NCBI RefSeq assembly: GCF_026210795.1
Contig: NC_089451.1
Coordinates: forward strand, 3,456,001 to 3,520,000
Direction: 5' to 3'
Source: Rhizophagus irregularis
Lineage: Eukaryota; Glomeromycota; Glomeromycetes; Glomerales; Glomeraceae
Length of the DNA: 64,000 bases
The notes under the pieces are model-generated. The model ran no database searches and was not told the DNA's origin. It saw nothing but the letters and a program-made list of their open reading frames with translations. Position numbers and translations under genes: made by a program. The first letter of the stretch is position 1. Each line of letters begins with the position of its first letter. This document shows positions 47,071 to 57,993 of this stretch, one piece after another.

Positions 47071-47898
47071 CTTTTGTTATGTTTCATAAATTTAATTTTT
47101 GAAATTTGTATTAAATTTTTTGAAAAATAAAAATTATTAAATGTCAACAAAAAATTACACATGATACTTCCCCTTAGTGATACTCGGGGCCTTCACAACT
47201 TTGACGACCATATCAGAATTATCAGAATTGTAAATACTAATTTCGAAAAAAAAAGTAACGTTACAAATATGAAATAGCTCGTGAAACTCATTAAATTATG
47301 TGCTTTATCAAGGATGCAGAGAAACATCTATATAGACGTTTAAGTTCACATTGAGGTACAATTACTAAATTTTTGTAATAATAAGAATTTTTTTTTTTTG
47401 GTTACATGTATGAATTATATTTCATCCTTTTTTTTTTTTTTTTAAGCACGAGAAAGTGATTCGGTTAACAATATATTATAGGATATATTATAGGATTATA
47501 ATAATAACCTTGTTCATAAGATTTCATATGTATAAATTTTGGAAAAGTATTGTATCTGTAATGAGTACCAATAAATTCATCAATCTAATATTTGTGCATG
47601 GATTCTGTCTAATAGATTTTGCGCATTGTTACATAACCGAATTGGAGCGAAACGGAAATTCATAGGTTTTGTTGTACCGTAATATAAATTACACTTTTGT
47701 TTGTTAAAAAAGAACCAACTTTTTTCAATTACGTTATACAACATCGTCATTGTGGCGAAGTAATTACAGAATATAAAAATGACTTTTTTCTCTAATATTA
47801 TTTCTTCATATTCCTCCTAAAGACGCAATTTTTTTTTTCCATTTCATTAATTACACACATTCTCTTATTGAACATATTTGCTTTTCGTGCTATACAAA
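47071..47898. other. Intergenic, upstream of the small secreted-protein gene
   Basis: AT-rich with T runs; the frame at 47456-47665 lacks any domain. GAATATAAAAATGAC near 47770 could be a TATA region. Confidence 0.4.
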
Positions 47899-48219
47899 AT
47901 GAAACTTTCTTTAATATTATTTGCCTTAATGGCTTTGATAGTATCTGTAGTTTTAGCTTTGCCAACTCCTGAGAGAGTGGAAATAGCTCGTGAAATTAAA
48001 CGTAAGTATCATTCTCATCGAAAGAAATCGTTTACATTTTTTTTATAATATAATTAATTTCTTTTTATTCTATTATTAGTTAAGCGTGATCCAAACGATT
48101 ATGTTAAGAAAATTTCCCGAAGAAAAGCGACAAAACCTCATGAATTAACTCAGAAGGAAATTGAACAATGGGAAAAATATTGGTCAAAAACTGTTGGGGC
48201 AGGAAAAATAAGAAAATAA
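47899..48219 (+). CDS. Small secreted basic protein, 2 exons, 80 aa
   Basis: Exons 47899-48001 and 48080-48219, intron GTAAGT...TTATTAG (78 bp) splitting a leucine codon; 81 codons with stop. Residues 1-20 are a strong signal peptide (MKLSLILFALMALIVSVVLA, cut near LA/LPTP). The mature part is basic: a dibasic site LKRDPNDY near residue 37 (possible Kex2-type cleavage), a lysine/arginine patch KKISRRK (44-50) that could act as a nuclear localisation signal, and a helical HELTQKEIEQWEKYW (56-70). No cysteines. Features fit small secreted effector-type proteins of mycorrhizal fungi, but function is unproven. The gene was found by splice logic since neither exon forms a long open frame. Confidence 0.75.
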
Positions 48220-48854
48220 TAAAAATACCATTGTCGTTCAACACATCTAAATCATTATTTAAATTAAAATTGCGTTCTATATCAGAAAATTATATTTTTT
48301 GGATTTAGAATCTTTCCCTTTGCTCCAAAACATCAATTTTGACTCATTTCGATGACAATAATTTTTTTTACATTATATAATAATTTTATTATAATGTTTA
48401 AATTTATTTTCATTCATTACCTATAATTAATTAAATAATTATTATTCAGGTTATTTAACATACATACATCCTATATCATCGATCCCTCATATAGAAAATC
48501 TCACATAATATATATAGTAGTAATAATTAATTTAATTTATAAACGCAAATAAACCAGTTTTGCGGCTTAATAAAAGAGGCTTAGTTCGATCAATCGTTTT
48601 TTAATTAACAATTAAACAAAAGTTCCAGTTTCCCAAATCATGTAAATTGCCTTAACCTTATTTATCGATTTATACATAAAATTTTATTAAATTTTTTATT
48701 AAATTTTTATTAAATTAAAATATAAAAAAAAAAGCTTTTGCCCAATGCCCCATCAATAAAAAAAGAAAAAATATATGTGTGTGTATATTCTATTAATAAA
48801 TTTACAAACTATGTTATATTAATTTTATATACGTAATTTTAGATTTTGCTGCGG
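48220..48854. other. Convergent intergenic region
   Basis: 3' ends of the secreted-protein gene (+) and the hydrolase gene (-) face each other; AT-rich, no gene. Confidence 0.6.
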
Positions 48855-50003
48855 TTATTGTGGTGGTTGTGGTGGCGGTGGTGGTGGTGGTGATTGTGGT
48901 GGTGTTGGTACTTTTGGCGCTTTTGGCGCTTTTTGATGTTTTGGATTAAGAACAGAATCTTTTATCCAATTATCTAAATCAATTTCAAATTTTTTAGGAT
49001 TTTCCCACATAGGAACATGACCAACACCATCATAAGCCAAAATATGATTTAATCCATCAACAGGTCTTAAATTAGCGATTGTTTGACTATGCACAGGATT
49101 AACAACTTTATCATCATTTCCATAAATATTTAATGTTGGAATTAAGAGACTTTTAAATGTTTCCGTATAATCATAATTAAAATCTGGAAAAAAGAAAAGA
49201 GAAAGATGAGAATTTATTAAAAATCATTTAAATCATTAATAATAATAATATTAAATAATGACTTTACCTCCATAAGCTGAACGAGATTCGGAAGGAGAAT
49301 AAGCAGCACTTCCTAAAAAAAAATTCATAGTTGACTGTGGAAATTGATTATTAGGAGAAGTAAAACTTTTTATCAAATTATTAAGTGAATCCAAGATGAG
49401 TATATAAGTATGACTGGTGACAATACTACCAATAGTAAGTTTACTATATTCAGTAAAAACATTATCATTTTGAAAACTTATAAAATTATTTCCAACACTA
49501 ACATAACCATCAACATTTGTTTCTCCTGTAATATTAAAATATGATAAAGAAACAATAGATCCTGTGCTCCAAGTGACCAAAATAATTTTTGGATTATCCT
49601 TTTTTCCTTTTCCTTTTTTTTCTTTAATATTATCCACTATTAATTTAATATCTTCAGCATATAATTCTATATCATTATATTTATCTGTATCACTATCTTT
49701 ACTACTATCTCCCATTCCACGTAAATCCCATCTTACTAAATGATATTTTTCAGACATATCAGGTGATGTGAACGTAGGCTCCCATGCCAACTTATTTGAA
49801 AAAAATCCATGTGTAAAAATTATTGTTGGTTTTGAAATATCTCCTCTCTCTTCAACGGAAATTGTCATCCCATCAGATGTTTTTAATGTATACGCAACTG
49901 ATTTTGGTAAATCTTCTGTTAAACATTCTAAAGAAAACTGAGCTGAGGCTAACGGAATTAATAAAATAATTGAAAAGTATATCAACGAAAGATTTATTCG
50001 CAT
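48855..50003 (-). CDS. Secreted alpha/beta hydrolase with proline-rich tail, 354 aa
   Basis: Exons 49268-50003 and 48855-49183 (minus), intron GTAAAG...TTCCAG of 84 bp, joined as GGAG|AT in phase 1; 355 codons with stop. Residues 1-21 are a signal peptide (MRINLSLIYFSIILLIPLAS A). Core motifs: oxyanion loop HGFF (65-68), strand RWDLRGMGDS (91-100), nucleophile elbow TWSTG with S146 (usual GxSxG with T for the first G), acid D269/D270 in NIYGNDDKVV, and H301 in GVGHVPMWE. All catalytic positions are present. The C-terminus is a lysine/proline repeat KAPKAPKVP, then PPQSPPPPPPPQPPQ, encoded by GGT/TGG-type repeats, perhaps a wall-facing linker. Predicted extracellular esterase/lipase-like enzyme; substrate unknown. 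Confidence 0.88.
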
Positions 50004-50123
50004 GATTTTTTTTGTGAATTAATGAATTAATTTTTATTTAAATTATTAGAAAAAATATAATATATAAAAAAATATTATTTTTTTTTTTAAAAAAAAAAGA
50101 ATTAAAAAGAAGGATACCCTCGG

Positions 50124-50131
50124 TATTTATA
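50124..50131 (-). promoter_or_regulatory. TATA-like box of the hydrolase gene
   Basis: TATAAATA on the minus strand, about 121-128 bp upstream of the ATG, in a locally GC-richer context. Confidence 0.35.
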
Positions 50132-53045
50132 AAGTTTTTTTGGCCCGATATAATTCCATTTAATAATGAATCAAATCCACGTTTCACATTGATGAGCAAT
50201 TATTGTAGAATAATTACTAACCCCATTTTATTAATGGTGTAAAAGTTAATTGTGCCTCAACATATATAAAAAAAAAATATATTTAATTTTAGTTTCCAAT
50301 AATTTTATTGCATCACAATGATCATTTTATGTAACTTTAGAAATATTAAAAAAGAACAATGATTTTCACCTTTTTTAAAAGAACATTTTGCCGATTTTGA
50401 TTTTAGTTTTTATTTCTTTATCTACTTAAATCAGGTAAAATAATGATTACACAATTTTTTCATTATATAAATTAATTTTTCATAGTTAAAAATATTGAAT
50501 TAATCCTAAACTTTATTAGTATTTTTTGCGAATTATTCGAATTAACTTTCGTTGTGACATAATTAAATACTTTAGTTATGCGCTCTTTAATTCTGACCAT
50601 TCTAGCCACAAAAATAATTTTAGATTTAAAACTTATTTTGGATTAAAAAGAAGTTCTATATTAGAATAAAACAAACATTCAAAATTCTTCTGACAAAATT
50701 TTGATACATGTTCAGCAGATCTTAAATCAGATGTCAAAAAATCTTAGCTGAAACTGGGGCAAACTTATTTATTCATATAAGGAGTCAAACTAGTCACACG
50801 AGGAGGATCAAAGAAAGGGATCGGGTGCTTTTTTTATCCAGTAGTAAAAACTCGATCTTAACCGGTTTGGGATTAAATGTTTTTTTATACGATCATGCTA
50901 TTAAAAAAAGTGCAAAAGAGACAAAACGATTGTTTCTAGTTTAAGAAACTATTGACTAAAATTGGAAAATCAAAACGTTTTGGGTTGTTGGTATTAGTCA
51001 ATTCATTTTTAGTTTTATAGTCAAAGAAACAATTTTTTACTTTGTTTGATGATTTCTTTGTTTTGACGATCAACAAAACGTGTGTCATAATACCGAAAAA
51101 AAAAGGATTTTTCATCTTTTTCGAAAAAAGAATTTTAATCGATAAAAAATAGTCGATGGGGTCTTGGGGCTTGGGGAAGAGTTAGGCTTATCGGCTTGTC
51201 GGGAAAAGATTCGGTAAACCGGAATTTCTTTATAGATATGATGATGACATTATAAATTCGGCCAGAATTTTAAGTGGTTAATAACCATATTAATGGTTTA
51301 TATTTAATACATTAATATTTGATCAACATAATCTTAAATCTTTTTTTAATATTGTGAAAATCTTCTATTTAAAATAATTAAATTAAAAAAGTAATTAATT
51401 TATTTTTAATGATAAAATCACTATTTTTGAAAAAAAAAAATTTGGTAATTAATTATTTCTAATATAAAATTAAAAAAATATATATTTACATTTGTAGTAT
51501 TTTAGTTAGTAACATCTGCACATCTGCATTAACTATTAATTAACATATCTTAAAATTTTAGATAATTTGTTATAACTTATAAGTTATAAGTACTTACTTT
51601 TTTTGATAATTTAATCAAAATTTATTTTTTAATATAAATTTTTTTTTTTACAAATCATCTAGTATAATAAATAAATTACTATAACAAATGAAATATAAGG
51701 AAAATTTATATATAATATTTACCAGGCTATTGATAATAATTAATAGAAAATTTACCTATATGTGTAACTTATTATTTAATAAAAGTCATATAATTTAAAT
51801 AGGTATTTAGATAATCTTTTATAAATTGCAGTTAAATTTTATATTTTTTATATATCTATTATTCCATCCTAAAATAAACCTTTTTTAATTAAAATTAGAA
51901 ATTCTCATATATTTCTAGAATAATATTAGAAATACCATTTTTGTCTGACTTTATATAATTATTTGATATTAATATATTACTATAATAATATAAATATTTC
52001 TTTTTTTATTTATTTAACAAATATTTTAAATGAATCTTTTGCTATATAGTTATCTTTAAATCCAATAGATATTATATTTATAATTAAATTAAGTTACTTT
52101 ATAATAGTAGTATAATAGTATTTTTTTTTTCTTTTTAATAATAAGTAATTTGCACTTATCCATTCAAATAAAATTATAAAAAAGTCAAAAAAGTTGCTTA
52201 AATATATAAATATAGAGAATTTAAAGTTTATTGGCAATATTTATTACAAGTTGCATCTAATAATACTTATAAATATTAATGGATATTAAGTTTTTAAATA
52301 AATCTATCCTATTTTGTTATTTATAAGTAATATTAAATTTGCTTATTATAATAAATTGCAAATGTAATTAACAATGAATTATATTATTTATTTTGTAAAT
52401 ATTTTATTTTTTAATTTTTAATTAATGAATTTTTCTAACTATCACCGGGGGTGATGATCACTGGTGACTGAAATTATGACAATCGACCAGCATTAAAAAA
52501 TATAGTGCTGGTAAAAATTGATAATTCTGGCCAACGGTGATGATCACCCTGGTAATTTGAAGTAAACCTTAATTAATTATATTAGATAATTAAATATTTT
52601 TTTTTAAATATATAATATTTCAGTATATGCAATATAATATATTTCTATCAGTTTTTTTTATTGGTAAACTTATAATTTGCACTTAAATTCTGTAATAATT
52701 GAAATGTAAAAATTATTTAAAAATCTGTAGTAATTTGAATTATTATATTAACTTTAACTTAAAAAAAGTCCTAACTTTTTATAGTAATCCTTTAATAAAT
52801 AGCAGTAAACTATTTACTAATTAATTCCTTTTTTTATTTTTAATAAATAAATTCCAATTTCCTTATTATTTAATTATTTGCTACTAAGAAATTTAAATTT
52901 TATTTTATTGTATCTTTAATTAATGACTTAAAAAATGGATCACATGACTTATGCAAATCTCAACCAAATAAATTTTTTTATAAAATTATATTAGCTTAAA
53001 TTTAGTATAAATAAATAAAATTAATTTTACCAATCCTTAGATCAA
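50132..53045. other. Long AT-rich intergenic region
   Basis: From 51300 to 53040 almost only A/T, without genes. A less AT-rich stretch at 50750-51290 contains G-rich words (GGGGTCTTGGGGCTTGGGGA near 51158) and a fragment CGGCCAGAATTTTAAGTGG (51258-51277) shared with the interior end of the 18.3-kb MITE. Confidence 0.5.
52437..52560. mobile_element. Short degenerate relative of the 18.3-kb MITE
   Basis: Ends GGGGTGATGATCACTGGTGA and GGTGATGATCACCCTGG are inverted and resemble the TCACCAGTGGTGATCGTCAC ends of the 18,285-18,716 element; ATTCTGGCCAACGGTGATGA also resembles its interior end. No clear target duplication. Confidence 0.4.
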
Positions 53046-55894
53046 CTAACAATTATTAATCGATTTAAAACTTCTTTTACTGAAAACTAAATCATATTTC
53101 AAATTATTAAAGCTAGGCGTAATATAACAAACAATATCAAGCTCTTGCGCTAAAATATCCTTGACATCAAATTGAAATAATAATGATGCTATTATCAGTC
53201 TCATTTCCATTAATGCAAAACTAAAGTGTTAGAAATAGAAAAACAAAAATTAATTATATATAAAATTGTTAATGTACATTAAATATTGATGATATTTATA
53301 CTTACTTTTGACCTATACAATTTCTTGATCCTACAATAAATACATTATTAGTAAAATTCTATAAAATTTATGGCAATAGATTTGTAAGACTTACCAGCTG
53401 AAAACGGATAAAAAATATCTTTGGGTGAATTATTAAGATCTAACCATCTTTCCGGTACGAATTCTTCAACATTTTTACCCCAATATTTTGAATCATGATG
53501 TAAATGATAATAATTTAAAACCAAATTTGTCTATTAATAGATTAAAAGTTTTTCTTAGTATATTGTCATTAAACAAATAAATAATATTTATTATAGATAT
53601 TTACGCGAGCGGGAATCATATATCCATTAATAATCGTGTCTTTTTCAGGTGATCTTCCAATACCTATTTATAATAAATTATTTTAAAAGTTAATAACTGT
53701 TAAAACTGTTGTAATCTCGAAAGATATGAAAGATATGCTATGCCGATTTCAATGGACCACCCATTTTTGCGATAATTAGGCATTATTGGTCCCAATGACT
53801 CTTTGGCCATTGCGTAGCACACTTTTCATCCAATAATTCGGTCTTGTCCCCGATACTTCGTACTTATTAAACGTTATTTACCTCCATCCTATTATTAAAT
53901 TAATCAATTAGTTCACTTTTTAAACCAAAATTCATACAACAAATAATAATAACAAACCAAAGTAACAGGCCATAATCTCATCGTTTCATTAATAACAGCA
54001 TTTAAATAAGGTAATGCTTTTAATTGATCATGTTTAGGTAATTCATCATTACAATTTCCTAAGGCATTATCTAATTCTTGTTGTAATAATTTTAATTTAT
54101 CGGGATTTTTTGCAAGTAAAGTTATTGCCATTGAAGCCGTAAGACCAACAGTGTCAGTTCCAGCAATTAAAAATTCTAATATTTGATCAAATATTTCAAA
54201 ATCTGTAATTTGATCACTTTCTTCGGTTTTCACTACGTCTAATATTGCTTGTAATATATCAACTCTAGACTTCTCCGCTTGTCTTCTATTTTTAATCAAC
54301 TCATTTGAAAGCTTTGACCAATTATAAATAAATATTTTAGTCAATAAATGAAATATCACATATAAGTTCTGCAAATGCGGGCACAATCAATGCCAGGCAC
54401 GTGCCGTGCCATAATTGTTACTACCATGTCAACACTTGCAGAACCTCTAATTACATAATAATTATAAGACTTACATCCAATAAATATTGATCATATTTCA
54501 TAAATGATTTAAATAAAGGAAACAAAGATTTCTAAATGAAAATCACATATTATATAGGTTAGGAATATAATAATAAACAATTTTTCCAAATAGTTATTAC
54601 ATACCATTGCTCTTCTTCTTAACTCTTGGTAAACTTTTCCTGGCAACGGGTGAGATAAAGTTTCAATACTATTAAATTTACCTCCAAAATTAGTTTCTCC
54701 GATAATATCCTGTAAACAATTAAAATTATAAGTTATGAAATTCATTTACTAAAAAAAAAAAAAAAAAAAATTGCGAAATATAAACCTACCAAAACACAAC
54801 TTTGTACAAGATTAACAATATTAAGTACAGCTCCATCAGAAAAAGTTTTTTTTTCAATACATTCATCTACTTTATAAATTAAATCTTTAACACACAATAT
54901 CATCAATGGTTCTAAAGATGATACATATTTAATGGAGAATGCCGGAGAAAGTATTCTTCGCTATAATAAAGAAAATTATTAATTATTAATTCTATATTTG
55001 AAAAAAAAATATCCAATAACACATTAATAATACTTGCTCGTTTTTTGTGGAATGATTTATCACTGCATTAAATATTAAAAAAATTATTTTAATCATTTTA
55101 AAAAAAGATGTACGTTAAATATGTAAAAAAAAAAGACTTACATTGTTGAAAATAATGTATCAAACCTATCTTCCGTTCTAAATTTTATATAATTAAAATT
55201 TTTCGGAAAGTCCTATTCGTATATAAGATAATTATAATTAATCGTATTATACTGATGATTTAAATAACGCAAATCCGAATTGATTCATATACACACAGCT
55301 GCAATTATCTTGGGGTGAAAAAATAAGAAAAAAACATTTGGTTTTAATAATTTCGAATGCTTAAAAATGAATGTAAAGAAGGTCAAATAATTTGAGAGTC
55401 CTGATGTATACCTCTTTGATAGCATCCTTATCTGAAATCAACACTAAATTCGGTCCTTTTTTAAGAAGAATTTCTTATTAATATCAAAAGAATCTTTTAG
55501 AAATAAAGAGATCAATTAAAATAAAAAACCTACCAAGTCTCACCATAGGTCCGTAAGTAGGAACTGCTACATTTTGTATCCATTTCCACCTAAATCGAAA
55601 ATGGAATTAATTGGAATATGGTTAAATGATTTTAAATAAATGTTTTTGAAAATACGTTACCTCTGACCTGATATTTGTTTAAATGAAATAAAGAGTCGTG
55701 TAAGAGGAAATAATTTTGGTCCAGGAACTATACTTAACGGTCCAAAGTAGGCACAATAAATTATCTTTCAGAAAAAAAAAAAAATTATAAAAGCAAGTAC
55801 AATTTACAAAAAAAGAAACTAATTTCCTAAAAAAAAAGGAATGCTTACATCATACAAAGATTTTAATAAATAAAAAAATAAAATGACACCACAT
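53046..55894 (-). CDS. Cytochrome P450, ~16 exons, ~479 aa
   Basis: Minus-strand exons: start exon ending at 55856 or 55849, 55661-55764, 55534-55589, 55412-55455, 55297-55308 (tentative), 55142-55212, 55038-55062, 54790-54960, 54605-54709, 54475-54531, 53958-54311, 53882-53888 (7-nt), 53605-53663, 53395-53530, 53306-53330, 53046-53220; phases all agree. P450 marks: PGP near the start (SIVPGPKLFPLTR), KKRRRILSPAFS in the C-helix region, I-helix AGTDT (54150-54164), ExxR as ETMR (53976-53987), PERW, and heme-binding FSAG|SRNCIG across an intron. The N-terminus is hydrophobic, so an ER-anchored monooxygenase. Intron 55013-55037 region uses a GC donor (GCAAGT). The start is uncertain: ATG 55894 gives MWCHFIFLFIKIF with donor GTATGA; an alternative frame (FFKLCGVILFFYLLKSLYD) fits P450 anchors better but lacks an ATG. 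Substrate unknown. Confidence 0.85.
54365..54446. mobile_element. Foldback element in a P450 intron, ~82 bp
   Basis: Ends AGTTCTGCAAATG and (other strand) AGGTTCTGCAAGTG are inverted. The loop contains the palindrome GGCACGTGCC (54396-54405). Sits wholly inside the intron between exons 54475-54531 and 53958-54311, lengthening it to about 160 bp. No clear target duplication. Confidence 0.45.
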
Positions 55895-56179
55895 AATTTA
55901 AAGAAATCTTGGAATGTTAAATAAATTCATATTTGTAAAATTAAACTAAAAATTTCGTAAACGTGAAAAAAAAAAAATAGGGAGAACAATAATCGTGTTT
56001 ATCGCGTAATGTCACATGATGATGTTAAATAATATCAAATTTTCATTAAGAGATAGATTATGAATTTTATTAAATTTCACATGAATGACATAATACGCGC
56101 GCGCATAATATATAATATTAAATATCTAAATAGGTAAAATTAATTCTTTTCTCCCCTTCCCGGCTTCCCCTTATCTTCA
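55895..56179. other. Spacer between arrestin gene 1 and the P450
   Basis: P450 5' flank and 3' end of arrestin gene 1; a CGCGCGC run at 56096-56104 stands out in this AT-rich DNA. Confidence 0.4.
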
Positions 56180-57271
56180 CTAATTAATTAACAAATTATA
56201 AACAGCTTTCGCAGATAATTTATCCATTTTACTCCAATTAGACCTTCGCCTTTCCTCGGTGATCATAGAAGCATCTTCTTCACAGATAGTGTTAACAACA
56301 TTAACTTCTTTCTCAAACTTAATTTTTGGAGCATCGTTTAAGGTGATTTTAACTTCAATCTTGTGCCAAATAACAATATGATCTGAATGAACTGAAGGTA
56401 AGATTGGTTTCTCTTGATTTTTAGTGACCAAATCTAATTTAGCCTTGATCTCATACTTATTCATGGTACCAGAAACCAACATTAATTGATCACCAAATAT
56501 TTCAGATTTAACAATATCTTCAGAATTATAATGTACCACTTTTTTTTGCATTAATTGATGATATTCTTTTAAACAAATTTTAATCCTCTTAACATAAACT
56601 TTCATATTTTCTAATGTTAAACTTATAGGAATTATAATAGAATTTCCAATACCAAGAGTAGTTTGATATAAATTAACTTCATATTCAACACCTTTTGAAG
56701 TTGGATTTGAAGTTCTAACCATGGGAATTAACAGTGAAGTAGGTTTAATTGGTAAATTCCATCTCGTTATAGGACACATAACACTAACTATTTTAACATC
56801 ACATTTTAATCCAAAATATTTTGTTGGTCTAGAAATCTTTGCCTTTAAAATATAATATATTTTAGATGTAATAGGTCGTTTAAATAAAAGAGAAGCTGGT
56901 AAATAATCAGGTAAAGGAATTTCAAAAGGTAAATCTAATTCTGTTATCTTTTGATAAACACCTTTAATTGATGATTCCCAAATAATATATGAAAGTTCAA
57001 TAAATTTATTACTGATATTGTTTCCCACTTCCGCTTCATTCCATTTAACGAATTCTTTTCCAGTAAATATGATTTCTATTTTATCTGTTAATAATGGATT
57101 TGTAATTGGTCTTCTTATATTTAATATACCAGTAATTTTTGTTTGTTGAATTCCTAAATATCCTTGTTGAAAATTTGAATTATTTTGTGAATATGAAAAA
57201 AATATATTTTTACAAGAATCTTTATATTGTGATTTTGGTGGGAACTTTGTTAAATCCATAAAATCTTTCAT
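56180..57271 (-). CDS. Arrestin-like protein 1, 363 aa
   Basis: Single exon. Arrestin-N-like half: GYLGIQQTKITGILNIRRPI (37-56), DKIEIIFTGKEFVKW (63-77), LDLPFEIPLPDYLPASL (112-128) and KIYYILKAKISRPT (137-150), the fPFe-iP.-lP.S..-i.Y.l.A series that marks the arrestin fold. Second half: EYEVNLYQTTLGIGNSIIIP (196-215), a helix-free KVYVKRIKICLKEY (224-237) and HIVIWHKIEVKITL (298-311), matching the C-terminal beta-sandwich. No PPxY motif, which typical fungal alpha-arrestins use to recruit Rsp5-type ubiquitin ligase, and no signal peptide. Cytosolic adaptor or scaffold by family analogy. First of three tandem paralogues on this strand. Confidence 0.82.
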   Translation of the reverse strand: MKDFMDLTKFPPKSQYKDSCKNIFFSYSQNNSNFQQGYLGIQQTKITGILNIRRPITNPLLTDKIEIIFTGKEFVKWNEAEVGNNISNKFIELSYIIWESSIKGVYQKITELDLPFEIPLPDYLPASLLFKRPITSKIYYILKAKISRPTKYFGLKCDVKIVSVMCPITRWNLPIKPTSLLIPMVRTSNPTSKGVEYEVNLYQTTLGIGNSIIIPISLTLENMKVYVKRIKICLKEYHQLMQKKVVHYNSEDIVKSEIFGDQLMLVSGTMNKYEIKAKLDLVTKNQEKPILPSVHSDHIVIWHKIEVKITLNDAPKIKFEKEVNVVNTICEEDASMITEERRRSNWSKMDKLSAKAVYNLLIN

Positions 57272-57993
57272 AATTCTTTTCGAGAGAAAAATTTTTCGTA
57301 ATTCGATAGAAAATTTGTTGTTTCAGTTTGTGCATGAAAAAAAAAAATTATATATATCTATACATATTTTATAAATTCATTAATAAAATTAATCGAATAG
57401 TTACACATTATATCATTGTCTCAACTACACTAGAAATCAAACAGTTAAAATTTATGGGTGTTTGTTGGAGGAGTAAAAGGATTAAACAATATAAATATGA
57501 ACTATTTTTGTTCCCTTTTTTTTGAGCGGGAAATAATTAAAGTAAATGAACGTGATTTTTTTCAATTTAAGAAAAAGTTAATTTCTTTTTTTAGTTTGAT
57601 ACCAAAAATTGATTTATTGAGATCCGGGTCATCTGGTCCATGTTTTCTATACATGACTCATTGTGAAATCATTTAACATCCACAAATCAGCTGAATAATA
57701 ATTTGAATTACAGATTAAATCTTATCCGAAAAAATATTACTTATTTGGCACAATAGTAAATGTTAACACCCTGGTCGACTTACGTAAATGAAACATTTAA
57801 GTTTATTCGAATAATATTATTTGTTTCTAATAACCTTATTCTTCTACATTTATATTATTTACAAACGGATGAAATATAATAATGTTCTAATTTAAAAAAT
57901 TAATGCGCATATATTTATACATATATATGCATATATAAAGGAATATAAGGAAAAAAAAAAATGAAAATGAAAAATATACAATATGAATGATTA
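57272..57993. other. Spacer between arrestin genes 1 and 2
   Basis: Promoter side of gene 1; TATATATA at 57349-57356 is 78-85 bp before its ATG. Frames on the plus strand (57328-57676) have no domain. Confidence 0.4.
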
